The notes beneath the pieces were generated by a model. The model worked only from the letters and a program-made list of their open reading frames with translations. It did no database searches and was not told where the DNA came from. The position numbers and the translations under genes were made by a program. A stretch of DNA of 32,349 nucleotides from WYEN01 sp049976205 (GTDB taxonomy: Archaea > Thermoproteota > Thermoprotei_A > Sulfolobales > AG1): assembly GCA_049976205.1 (NCBI GenBank), contig JBMFIR010000016.1, positions 1-32,349 of the forward strand, read 5' to 3'. Each line of letters starts with the position of its first letter. The stretch's first letter is position 1. Shown in pieces: positions 15,787-23,624 of the stretch.

Positions 15787-16329
15787 ATGAATAGAAGACT
15801 AAGAGATCTTGGTGCAGGAAATAAGGTACCTAATTATGTGTACGTTGTTGTAGAAACGCCCTTCAATTCCCGCGTAAAGTATAAATATGACGAGGATCTA
15901 GATCTAATAGTAGTTGACAAGGTTTTAAGCGACGGCACGACTTATCCTTTTAATCAAGGTTTTATACCTGGTACAAGAGACGAGGATGGGGAGGCTCTAG
16001 GGGTTATTATTTCATCTAATGAGATATTCTTACCTGGTGTATTAGTGGAGACTAAGCCAATAGGATTATTAGAGATTGTCTATGAGGATACTTTGAGCAT
16101 AGAGATAATCGCTGTTCCACACGAAAAAATTAATTCGCTGTACAGTGGCATTAGAGATATAAGTGATCTGCCTAAGGAGTTCGTGGAGAAGATAACAAAT
16201 TTCTTCAGTAATCATCATATGTATGGGATAGATAAGTGGGTCTCTCTGAGGCGTATAGGAGGAGCTCAGGAAGCTAGAGAGAAGATTCTTGAGGCTATAA
16301 AGAGATATAGCGCAAGAGAAAAGTATTAG
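15787..16329 (+). CDS. Family I inorganic pyrophosphatase homologue with degenerate active site
   Basis: 180 residues, aligned end to end with family I pyrophosphatases: VYVVVETPFNSRVKYKYDED (18-37), TTYPFNQGFIPGTRDEDGEALGV (51-73), LPGVLVETKPIGLLEI, IIAVPHEKI, IRDISDLP and KWVSLRRIGGAQEA. Compared with E. coli numbering recalled from memory, Glu20 and Lys29 equivalents (E23, K31) and Asp65 (D67) remain, but Asp67 is E69, Asp70 is G72, Asp97 is Y99, Asp102 is S104, Lys104 is E106, Tyr55 is Q57 and Tyr141/Lys142 are H143/H144. Most metal ligands are gone, so normal Mg-dependent PPi hydrolysis is unlikely. The frame is intact with a GGGTG ribosome site, so it is a maintained protein, not an obvious pseudogene. 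It may bind phosphate compounds, or a true enzyme lies elsewhere. Confidence 0.8.
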   Translation: MNRRLRDLGAGNKVPNYVYVVVETPFNSRVKYKYDEDLDLIVVDKVLSDGTTYPFNQGFIPGTRDEDGEALGVIISSNEIFLPGVLVETKPIGLLEIVYEDTLSIEIIAVPHEKINSLYSGIRDISDLPKEFVEKITNFFSNHHMYGIDKWVSLRRIGGAQEAREKILEAIKRYSAREKY

Positions 16330-16401
16330 ATGAGTAAAAATAAAACAATATTTTGATCAAATCTGCTACGGTAATTCTTATTAGTTTACTAAATCTATAC
16401 A

Positions 16402-17328
16402 TTGAGAGTGTTCATGTTGAAAAAATCTATTGAGACACTAAATTTTGATAAAATCGCAGAAGAAGCATGTATAGACGAGTATGTTGATTATATGATCTAT
16501 AAAGAGTTTTCTAGATCAAGGATTATGAGAAGTGAGAATATGAGGAAAAAACTTATTGAGATGGCTGAGGAGGAGAGAAGACATTATGAACTATGGAAAA
16601 AATATAGCGAAAAGTGCAGAATCAATAAATACAAGTTAGGATTAAAGATATTTTTAGTAAAGATCTTGGTTCTGCTCATGGGCATCACCTTCACTATTAA
16701 GTGGCTTGAGAAACACGAGAAAGACGTTATCGAGACTTACATAAGGGTTCGTGGGAATATATCTGATAAAGACCTCGGTGAATACGATCTAATGATACAA
16801 GATGAAAAAGAACATGAAGATTTTCTAATTAATAGCTTAGATGAAGGACGAATCAAGTACTTGAGCTTCACAGTTCTAGGATTATCTGATGCGCTAATAG
16901 AGATCGCAGGTATCCATGCAGGAACTCTAGGGGTCTATTCAGACACGATCAAAGCAGGTTTAGCTGGTTTAGTAGCTGGTGTGGCGGCTTCGATAGCTAT
17001 GTCATCAGCCGCATATGCGCAGTCTAAGCAATTAGGCGCTTCCTTAAGACCTGGCCTGGCGGCCATGTATACTGGAATAGCCTATTTATTGACAGCTGTG
17101 TTGCTCGCGACGCCTTATTTCTTGATCCACGAAATATTTCTTGCATTGATTATCTCTTTAATACTCTCTATAGGTGTACTAGCATATATATCTCTCTACT
17201 CAATGATTCTGATGGAGAGAAGTTTTCTGAGAGAACTGGTGGAGACGACACTAATAATTTTCGGCGCTACAATAACTTTATATCTCTTCGGTGAATTTGT
17301 TAATAGAGTACTAGATATACATGTGTAG
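16402..17328 (+). CDS. Ferritin-like/VIT1 fusion membrane protein (MbfA-like iron or manganese transporter)
   Basis: 308 residues. Residues 15-150 are a rubrerythrin-like four-helix domain with candidate di-metal ligands in ACIDEYVDY, MAEEERRHYELW, VIETYIRV and IQDEKEHEDFL. Residues 155-308 form a CCC1/VIT1 domain: LGLSDALIEIAGIHAGTLGVYSD, GLAGLVAGVAASIAMSSAAYAQSKQ, and three further hydrophobic helices. Such fusions (MbfA in bacteria) export Fe2+ or Mn2+ and use the ferritin-like part as sensor or gate. The charged loop KWLEKHEKDV within the ferritin part is preceded by a hydrophobic stretch (FLVKILVLLMGITFTI) that may contact the membrane. A TTG at 16402 opens the frame, but ATG at 16414, four codons in, may be the true start. 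Confidence 0.83.
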   Translation: MRVFMLKKSIETLNFDKIAEEACIDEYVDYMIYKEFSRSRIMRSENMRKKLIEMAEEERRHYELWKKYSEKCRINKYKLGLKIFLVKILVLLMGITFTIKWLEKHEKDVIETYIRVRGNISDKDLGEYDLMIQDEKEHEDFLINSLDEGRIKYLSFTVLGLSDALIEIAGIHAGTLGVYSDTIKAGLAGLVAGVAASIAMSSAAYAQSKQLGASLRPGLAAMYTGIAYLLTAVLLATPYFLIHEIFLALIISLILSIGVLAYISLYSMILMERSFLRELVETTLIIFGATITLYLFGEFVNRVLDIHV

Positions 17329-17404
17329 AAAAATAAATGAGTGATACTGATCAACGAGTTCTTAAGTATTATAAGGAGTTTTTCTTAATGAATGTGGGAG
17401 TTAA

Positions 17405-17647
17405 ATGATGATAAGGATCAATATTTATATAACCAGCTATCAAAATGAGATAATTGAGGAGGTGGAGAGTAAATTATCTCAGTTAGGAAGAATACTTAAG
17501 AGAAGCAGAAGTTCTGTGGTTCCTCAATTCTACTTCTATAGATTAGAGACCAATGATAAAGAATCTATTGAAAAATTGTTAAAAGAATACGAGGAGAAAG
17601 AATTGATCTCCTGGTTTAAAGTTGAGGTGACACTAAGTGAGCAGTAG
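17405..17647 (+). CDS. Small conserved-looking protein of unknown function, coupled to IleRS
   Basis: 80 residues, charged and without membrane segments: a beta strand (RINIYITSY), helix (EIIEEVESKLSQLGRIL), strand (QFYFYRLET), helix (KESIEKLLKEYEEKEL) and strand (WFKVEVTLSE). The beta-alpha-beta-beta-alpha-beta order suggests a small ferredoxin-like (ACT-like) fold, which is an inference from predicted secondary structure read by eye. GTGGGAG before the paired ATGATG is a ribosome-binding site. The last codons overlap the GTG start of IleRS by 11 bases, so expression is linked to that synthetase. No family is recognised. Confidence 0.62.
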   Translation: MMIRINIYITSYQNEIIEEVESKLSQLGRILKRSRSSVVPQFYFYRLETNDKESIEKLLKEYEEKELISWFKVEVTLSEQ

Positions 17648-20600
17648 GGAATCTTTAAAAATTGATTTAGGAATATTCTATTCTCCTCATGAAATAGAGG
17701 AGTGGGTTAAGGATTTCTGGGAGAGAGGAAGAATCTACGATAAAATAAAAGAGTTGAGTAGAAAGAGAGATAAGAAATACGTGTTTATTGATGGTCCCCC
17801 GTACCCGAGTTCAGCATCTATTCATCCAGGGACTGCATGGAATAAAATTATAAAAGACTCCTATCTTAGATATTGGAGACTTCAAGGCTATAATGTCTAT
17901 GATACCCCAGGCTATGATATGCACGGTTTGCCTATTGAGTATCAAGTCGAGAAGAGTTTTGGTATATCTAATAAGAAAGAGATTATTGAGAGAATAGGTA
18001 TCGAGAACTTCGTGAATAGATGCAGAGAATTCGTTACGAAAAATGCCGAGAGTATGACTAAAATATTCAAGGATCTTGGTGTATTTATGGATTGGGAAAA
18101 GCCTTATATGACTATAACCGATGACTACATAGAAGAAGCGTGGAGACTTATTAAGAAAGCTGATGAGAGAGGTCTTCTAGATAGAGAGTTAAGAGTTGTT
18201 CATTGGTGTCCTAGGTGTGAAACTGTTCTAACAGATTATGAAGTCTCCCAAGAGTACAAGGATCTTGAGGATCCGTCTATATATGTTAAGTTCCCATTAG
18301 TCGAGAGAGAGAAAGAGTACCTTATAATATGGACCACGACCCCGTGGACTTTACCGGCGAATACGTTTGTTATGGCTAATAGCTCTGCATATTACGTAAG
18401 GATTAGAGTTGGAGACGAGATATATATTATTGCTGAGAGTCTCTATAAGAAAGTACTCGAGAAAGCAGGAATTAAAGAATATGAAGTAATAGAGAGGGTT
18501 TTAGGTAGAGATCTCAGGGATCTTAAGTATACTCATCCATTAAAAAGTCTCGTAAAGATTCAAGAGGAGTTAGAGCCTTATCACAGAGTTATATTAGCTG
18601 ATGAGTACGTGAGTTTAGAAGAAGGAACCGGATTAGTTCACGCTGCACCAGGTCATGGTGCCGAGGATTTTGAGGTTGCTAAGAAACATAATATACCTAT
18701 CTACTCGCTTGTTGAAGATGATGGTAGATTTAGTGAATTAGCTGGGAAGTACGCTGGTAAAAATGCTAGAGAGGCTAATAAAGAAATTATAGAGGATCTT
18801 CGTAAACTAGGCTATCTTCTTCATGAAGAGAGAATAGTCCACAGATACCCACTCTGCTGGAGATGTAAGACTCCACTGCTCCTGAGAGCAACTTACCAAT
18901 GGGTTATTAAGGTATCAAAACTCCGAGATAAGATGCTTGAGGAGACGAATAAGATTAGATGGATACCTAGATGGGCTCTTGACAGAACAAATTCGTTGGT
19001 TGAGAATCTTCAAGATTGGGTTATTTCTAGACAGAGGTTCTGGGGAACTCCTCTGCCAATATGGATCTGTGAGAACTGCGGATACAGAATTGTTGTTGGT
19101 AGTAAAGATGATTTAATTAAATATGGTGCAAATAAGATCCCGAAGGAGCTCCATAGACCATGGATAGACGAAATAGTCCTCAAATGCCCTAGATGTGGCG
19201 GGGTTGCGAGAAGAGTACCTGATGTAGCTGATGTATGGCTAGATTCCGGAGTAGCATTCTACGCATCTCTAGGAAAAGGAGGTCACGAGATCTTTGAAAA
19301 GGAAATAGGTGAGGTAGATATGATTGTTGAGGGACACGATCAAACCAGAGGATGGTTCTTCAGCACCATAAGATCGGGTATCATATTATTCGATAGAAAA
19401 CCAGTGAAAACAATAGTGTCTCACGGCTTTATGCTTGACGAGAAGGGAAGAGAGATGCACAAGTCTTTAGGAAACTTCGTTGAGGTTCCTGTAATTATAG
19501 AAAGGGTTGGTAGAGACCCCTTCAGATTATTTCTACTCTCAAATACTGTTTGGGAAGATGTTAAGTTCGGTGTTGATAAAGCACGAGAGATTTTACGAGA
19601 TCTCAATATAGTGTGGAATATATTCGCTTTTGCAAAGACCTACATGGAGATCGATAAATTCGTGTTTAGAGAAGAGGATCTATGGAGACTATACGAGAAT
19701 AAGGTGTTTAGAGAAGAGGATCTATGGCTTCTCTCGAGACTATATGAGTTAATCTCTGAAGCTACGGAAGCAATGAATAACTACAGGGTTCATGAAGCCA
19801 CTAACAAGCTAATAGAGTTTATTGTAGAGGATGTCTCTAGATGGTATCTCAGGATCATCAGGAGAAGAGTTTGGGTTGAGGAAATCAGCATGGATAAAGA
19901 AGCAGTCTACACTGCTTTATTCTACGCATTAAAGAATTGGCTGATTATGTCATCTATCGTAATTCCACACTTGGCAGAATACTTGTATCAGTTCTTCGCT
20001 AAGATATTTGATGAGAGTACAAAGGAGAGTATTAATATGGAGAGTTGGCCTAGTAAAGATATGCTTGAGAAGATCTATGATAGAGAATTAGTAGATGCTT
20101 TTAGAGTTGCTAGAGAACTTCATGAAATAATCTCTACTGCTAGAATGAGAGCAGGACTTAAGTTGAGAAAACCTGTACAGAAATGCTACGTATTCTTAAG
20201 AGACGGAGACTATGTCAGGTATGTTGATAGAGTTAAGAGAGTTTTGATGGAGTTAGTTAATTGTAGAGATATTGATGTTCAAACCGATCTATCACTAGTT
20301 CAGAGATACATAGATATTTCTATTGAACCAGATTTAGGATTAATTGGTAAGGAGTTTAAGAGAGATTCTCCAAAGATCCTTGAGTATATTAAGGAGAGAT
20401 CCGCAGAATTACTACAGGAATTCTTAACTAAGAAAGAGATCGAGATATCAATCAATGATAAGAAATTCGTGCTGAAGAGAGATCATGTTAAGATTATTGA
20501 GAAGCCTAAAGAGAACTACTCATTCTCATCAGGGGTTCTAGGATACGTAGTTATTGATACTAGAATCCCAGAGGAAATGATTCTTGAGAGCTTAGCTAGA

Positions 20601-20852
20601 GAGATAATCAGGAGAATACAGGTCATGAGAAAAGAACTTAAACTAGGTCTCCTAGATCAAATCATCACATACATATACACTAAAAACGATGAATTCATCA
20701 AAGCTATCGAAGCATTGAGAGATTATATAGCTAGTGAAACTAGGAGTGTGGAGATCCGATTAGTTAACGAGCTTAGAGATGTTAAGGGAGAACTCGTCAA
20801 AGAATGGGATATTGAGGATGAGAAAGTAATCGTTGGTGTAATGAAGAGTTAA
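17637..20852 (+). CDS. ileS: Isoleucyl-tRNA synthetase
   Basis: 1071 residues. Class I HIGH equivalent is SIHPGTAWNK (about 60-69); the CP1 editing domain has TTTPWTLPANT and GTGLVHAAPGHGAEDF; zinc-ribbon pairs are CPRCE (about 191), CWRC, CENCG and CPRCGG; the KMSKS loop reads EMHKSLGN (about 604-611), with His where Ser is usual; the anticodon-binding and C-terminal domains follow (KLRKPVQKC... to the end). It charges tRNA-Ile and edits valine. The GTG start lies inside the preceding small gene with GAGGTGA seven bases upstream. A 42-base duplication adds 14 residues near residue 680. Otherwise the enzyme looks complete and of archaeal/eukaryal type. Confidence 0.95.
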   Translation: MSSRESLKIDLGIFYSPHEIEEWVKDFWERGRIYDKIKELSRKRDKKYVFIDGPPYPSSASIHPGTAWNKIIKDSYLRYWRLQGYNVYDTPGYDMHGLPIEYQVEKSFGISNKKEIIERIGIENFVNRCREFVTKNAESMTKIFKDLGVFMDWEKPYMTITDDYIEEAWRLIKKADERGLLDRELRVVHWCPRCETVLTDYEVSQEYKDLEDPSIYVKFPLVEREKEYLIIWTTTPWTLPANTFVMANSSAYYVRIRVGDEIYIIAESLYKKVLEKAGIKEYEVIERVLGRDLRDLKYTHPLKSLVKIQEELEPYHRVILADEYVSLEEGTGLVHAAPGHGAEDFEVAKKHNIPIYSLVEDDGRFSELAGKYAGKNAREANKEIIEDLRKLGYLLHEERIVHRYPLCWRCKTPLLLRATYQWVIKVSKLRDKMLEETNKIRWIPRWALDRTNSLVENLQDWVISRQRFWGTPLPIWICENCGYRIVVGSKDDLIKYGANKIPKELHRPWIDEIVLKCPRCGGVARRVPDVADVWLDSGVAFYASLGKGGHEIFEKEIGEVDMIVEGHDQTRGWFFSTIRSGIILFDRKPVKTIVSHGFMLDEKGREMHKSLGNFVEVPVIIERVGRDPFRLFLLSNTVWEDVKFGVDKAREILRDLNIVWNIFAFAKTYMEIDKFVFREEDLWRLYENKVFREEDLWLLSRLYELISEATEAMNNYRVHEATNKLIEFIVEDVSRWYLRIIRRRVWVEEISMDKEAVYTALFYALKNWLIMSSIVIPHLAEYLYQFFAKIFDESTKESINMESWPSKDMLEKIYDRELVDAFRVARELHEIISTARMRAGLKLRKPVQKCYVFLRDGDYVRYVDRVKRVLMELVNCRDIDVQTDLSLVQRYIDISIEPDLGLIGKEFKRDSPKILEYIKERSAELLQEFLTKKEIEISINDKKFVLKRDHVKIIEKPKENYSFSSGVLGYVVIDTRIPEEMILESLAREIIRRIQVMRKELKLGLLDQIITYIYTKNDEFIKAIEALRDYIASETRSVEIRLVNELRDVKGELVKEWDIEDEKVIVGVMKS
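19662..19727 (+). repeat. ileS: 24-base exact repeat, 42-base period, within ileS
   Basis: GTGTTTAGAGAAGAGGATCT and the next four bases occur at 19662-19685 and again, identically, at 19704-19727. The period of 42 bases keeps the frame and yields VFREEDLW twice, separated by RLYENK. The flanks also echo each other (GAGACTATACGAG and GAGACTATATGAG). This looks like a recent in-frame tandem duplication. Confidence 0.9.
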
Positions 20853-20859
20853 TATCTTA

Positions 20860-21891
20860 TTAAGGCATAGGGATCGCTGTTATACCTAATCTCCTCTTTA
20901 TCTCCTTAGCGAATCTTCGCCCTATTTCACCGCTTCTGAACGCATCTATAATAACGGTTCTGGGTCTACTTATCTCTATATAATCTATTAACTCGTGGAA
21001 ATCAGCATGATCACTGAATGAGAAAATATATGTCCTATCATCAATTGATTTATATAGTGTATCAAATAACCATCCTGTCAAGTAAAGATTCTGATGCCTA
21101 AGTTCTGATCTTTGATTCATTCTCTGGATCATTTTTATTCTCGGACTCTCAACAGGGTGTGTAAAATATATGAACCATCCATCTCTCATGATCTCAAGAG
21201 CCTCCTTACTATTCTCATGAAATAGATCTGTTATTCTTAAACCGTGGCTCTCGGCTACTTTAGACAACTTGTAAACCTTATCAGGCGCGATAAAAGGTGC
21301 TATAACACCTCTTCTTCTTAATAGATCCATTACCTCTTGCTGTTTACCGTAGTAGGCATAGACATATACAGGCCCTCTAGACAAGAGTTGACTAACAAGA
21401 TCAGCGAGCACCTCCTCCGCCAAGTCTTTGAAACTTCTTACATAGCTGGGGTCTCCGTAGGTGGCTTCTGAAACTAGTATATCTGGCTCTGCGTAGATCT
21501 CTGTTCCTCGACCAGGATCTTTGAAGTCACCTGTGTAAATAATCACTGAGCCATCACCAGAAACATACTTCAGTTGAGCTGAGCCTAGGATGTGTCTCGC
21601 TCTAAGTATCTCAATATAATCTTCACCTAAGCTAAGCCTATCCCCATACTCGAGAGCGACTCTAGCGTGCTTCGGCACAAATATATCTAGTGCCTCAAGC
21701 AGATCAAATGTTGCTTTATGAGCAATAAATCTTCTCATGTATTTTATTGATGTATATATATCGTTTAAGTGATCTGTGTGAGCATGAGAAATAAATCTTG
21801 TATCAACATTGTAGTGCCCATCAGCTACTAGCTTATCTTTAAATATTATACCGCCTCTAGCATCTATCCTTACTGAATAATCACCAAGCAA
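20860..21891 (-). CDS. Metallo-beta-lactamase-fold nuclease (SNM1/CPSF-like exonuclease family)
   Basis: 343 residues. The zinc motif HAHTDH is complete (H36, H38, D40, H41), with ARHILGSAQ (H100), YTGDF (D122) and SDHADF (near 295) as later metal-binding motifs. GGIIFKDKLVADGHYNVDTRFISHAH and LVSEATYGDP fit the COG1236-type RNA/DNA-processing hydrolases. The canonical beta-CASP insert is shortened, with a stretch YVYAYYGKQQEVMDLLRRRG in that place, resembling the DNA-ligase-associated exonuclease group. It probably processes RNA or DNA ends; the substrate cannot be told. The first codon is TTG (21889-21891) and the message may be leaderless, since no clear ribosome-binding site is seen. It converges with ileS, 7 bases apart. 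Confidence 0.82.
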   Translation of the reverse strand: MLGDYSVRIDARGGIIFKDKLVADGHYNVDTRFISHAHTDHLNDIYTSIKYMRRFIAHKATFDLLEALDIFVPKHARVALEYGDRLSLGEDYIEILRARHILGSAQLKYVSGDGSVIIYTGDFKDPGRGTEIYAEPDILVSEATYGDPSYVRSFKDLAEEVLADLVSQLLSRGPVYVYAYYGKQQEVMDLLRRRGVIAPFIAPDKVYKLSKVAESHGLRITDLFHENSKEALEIMRDGWFIYFTHPVESPRIKMIQRMNQRSELRHQNLYLTGWLFDTLYKSIDDRTYIFSFSDHADFHELIDYIEISRPRTVIIDAFRSGEIGRRFAKEIKRRLGITAIPMP

Positions 21892-21940
21892 TTTTAATCG
21901 GCTAAGTAACTTTATTGGTGACTACTTTTATTATTAGAAC

Positions 21941-21993
21941 TGATGATGAGAAGCAATCAGAGAGATTAGTGATCGTGAAGAGCCGAACTGACC
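21941..21993 (+). ncRNA. C/D-box guide sRNA 2 (candidate; predicted to target the 23S peptidyl-transferase region)
   Basis: C box AUGAUGA (21943-21949), 19 bases, C' box GUGAUCG (21969-21975), 12 bases, D box CUGA (21988-21991), the same spacing as sRNA 1. D' is poor (GAGA at 21962-21965). The D guide GAAGAGCCGA is complementary over ten bases to UCGGCUCUUC, which I recall as the conserved archaeal/eukaryal 23S/28S sequence just after E. coli U2506; five bases before the D box gives a G near E. coli 2509 as the methylation target. The D' guide GAAGCAATCAG has no recognised target. It lies in the 142-base gap between two minus-strand genes and would be transcribed rightward from a TTTATTG or TTTTATTAT element upstream. 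Confidence 0.7.
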
Positions 21994-22033
21994 ATAACCA
22001 GATCTTTATACCGCTTATAAGTCAGTGCTAGAA

Positions 22034-23356
22034 TTAGTGTATTGATTCAAGTGGTTTCCTAGCTGTCTCAACACCTCTCAGATACCATATCATAGATGCT
22101 ACGAAACCTATTAACCAGAGAATTATTGTTGTATAGAGATACTGAGTTGCTGTGATCATCGCCTCCAGCAATATAATTAGTGTATTAATGATCCATGCTA
22201 AACCTGTGTTTAAACCAACCACAGAAGCTCTTACACCCGTTGGGAATAATTCACTTTCTAAACTACTTAAAGAGGCCCAAGCCCACTCAGCAAAGATCAT
22301 GTTTATTAATATTATAAATAAAAAGATTCTTAGATCACCCACGTAAATATAAGTATAAGCGATAACTGAAGCAGTTAATAATCCTCCTAGGTAAGAAAAT
22401 GATGTAGATAATCTTCTGCTTCTATCTATTAAAGGAATCATTATAAATGCACCAATAGATGCTCCTAGATTAGAGAAGAATATTATGAATGGCGCTACCT
22501 CAGATCCGTAAATAAAATCTCTTGAATAAGGCATGTAATAAGCAATCATATTATAGGTTAGTAATTGTGTAAATGTTAATGTCACAAGAATCAGGAACCT
22601 AAACAAATATTTCCTGGAAGAGAATATTTGTTTAAGACCTAGATAATGCTCCTCAAATACCCCGCTTGATTTCTCAAGATCCTTTATCTCTAAGCCCGTA
22701 AATTTCTTAATAATGTCCTTAACTTCTTTAATACGTCTTCTCTCAATTAGCCATCTAGGCGACTCAGGTATGTGTAGTCTTGCAAAAGCCACTACTAGAG
22801 CAAGTGCTATAGCTGTTACAAGTAGAGATCTTAGCTGTGTATTTATATCTGAGTATATCTCCATGTATAATAGTGCTAATCCAGCTATGAATGCTGCTCC
22901 TATATTCCAGAAATTAGTTGCCAACATAATACTCTTCCCCCTGTGTCTAGCAGGAATAAGCTCCGCTAAGGCTGCATATGTAGCACCTACCTCACCACCT
23001 ACACCTAAGTTTATTAATGATGTTGTTGCCGTGATCTGTATAAAATCATTGTGTAGAAAAAGAAATAATATTGTTCCTACAAGATAAATAACTAGAGAGG
23101 TTATCAGCAACACTCTCCTACCAAATAAATCAGCTAATCTACCAAGGAAAACAGCGCCTACCATGAAGAATATTGAGTTAGTCGCTAACACATATAGTGC
23201 TGTATCAGGTGCAACAATATAGAGAGTTACTGGAACAATAGAGAATAATACCCCATCTAAAATAAAGCTAGCTGATATTATCCAAAACAATCTCCAATGA
23301 TTAATATTCCAAGGAGCCTCATCAAGAGATCTTTGAACAATTTCTCTAATAACCAT
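22034..23356 (-). CDS. MFS transporter (sugar/organic-solute porter-like)
   Basis: 440 residues with about 12 hydrophobic helices. The loop 2-3 signature is GRLADLFGRR (about 72-81), its second-half counterpart is degenerate, and ESPRWLIERRR (about 203-213) before the central loop is the sugar-porter-family marker PESPRWL. GVGGEVGATYAALAELIPARHRG lies in helix 4-5. Substrate specificity cannot be read; sugar porters also include vitamin, phosphate and aromatic-acid carriers. GGTGATC two bases before the ATG is a strong ribosome site. A palindrome ATAGGT-T-ACCTAT lies just upstream of its TATA box and matches half-sites in the thiamine divergon, so it may belong to that regulon. Confidence 0.85.
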   Translation of the reverse strand: MVIREIVQRSLDEAPWNINHWRLFWIISASFILDGVLFSIVPVTLYIVAPDTALYVLATNSIFFMVGAVFLGRLADLFGRRVLLITSLVIYLVGTILFLFLHNDFIQITATTSLINLGVGGEVGATYAALAELIPARHRGKSIMLATNFWNIGAAFIAGLALLYMEIYSDINTQLRSLLVTAIALALVVAFARLHIPESPRWLIERRRIKEVKDIIKKFTGLEIKDLEKSSGVFEEHYLGLKQIFSSRKYLFRFLILVTLTFTQLLTYNMIAYYMPYSRDFIYGSEVAPFIIFFSNLGASIGAFIMIPLIDRSRRLSTSFSYLGGLLTASVIAYTYIYVGDLRIFLFIILINMIFAEWAWASLSSLESELFPTGVRASVVGLNTGLAWIINTLIILLEAMITATQYLYTTIILWLIGFVASMIWYLRGVETARKPLESIH

Positions 23357-23388
23357 TTGATCACCATTTGATTAAAACTATAGAGTAC

Positions 23389-23414
23389 TTATAAAAATTT
23401 TATAGGTTACCTAT
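23389..23414 (-). promoter_or_regulatory. MFS gene promoter with ATAGGT-T-ACCTAT palindrome
   Basis: A TATA box TTTTTATAAG (minus strand, about 23389-23398) precedes the MFS gene by about 35 bases. Immediately upstream, 23402-23414 is a perfect 13-base palindrome ATAGGT-T-ACCTAT, placed where a regulator would interfere with TFB/TBP. The same ACCTAT half-sites recur at 26589-26605. Confidence 0.5.
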
Positions 23415-23624
23415 TTATTACATAGATCAATTAACAATTATATCAGAGTTATCGAAATTAAACACAAATTTTTAGGTGAGCCTAGAAGACACATTTAATC
23501 TCTCAAATGAGATATTCATATCTATCTTAGGGAATTTCTAAATATTAATAATATTAAAATTTTTAGTATATCTTTTTTTGATTCTATGGCATTATCTATA
23601 TAACCCTTGATAAAATAGCGTGTT
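23415..23624. other. AT-rich intergenic stretch before the exported protein gene
   Basis: Non-coding and strongly A/T-rich. It holds a TATA-like TCTATATAACCC (about 23594-23606) some 25 bases before the TTG/GTG start cluster of the next gene, pointing to a nearly leaderless message, and a weak TAGG...CCTA inverted repeat at 23473-23484. No RNA gene was recognised. Confidence 0.4.

Noticed and set aside
19662..19727. Direct repeats as a possible CRISPR
   Set aside because: Only two copies, inside the intact ileS frame; no other repeat arrays or cas genes were seen.
22713..23087. 124-codon plus-strand frame inside the MFS gene
   Set aside because: Antisense shadow of a clear 12-helix transporter; no ribosome site or family match.
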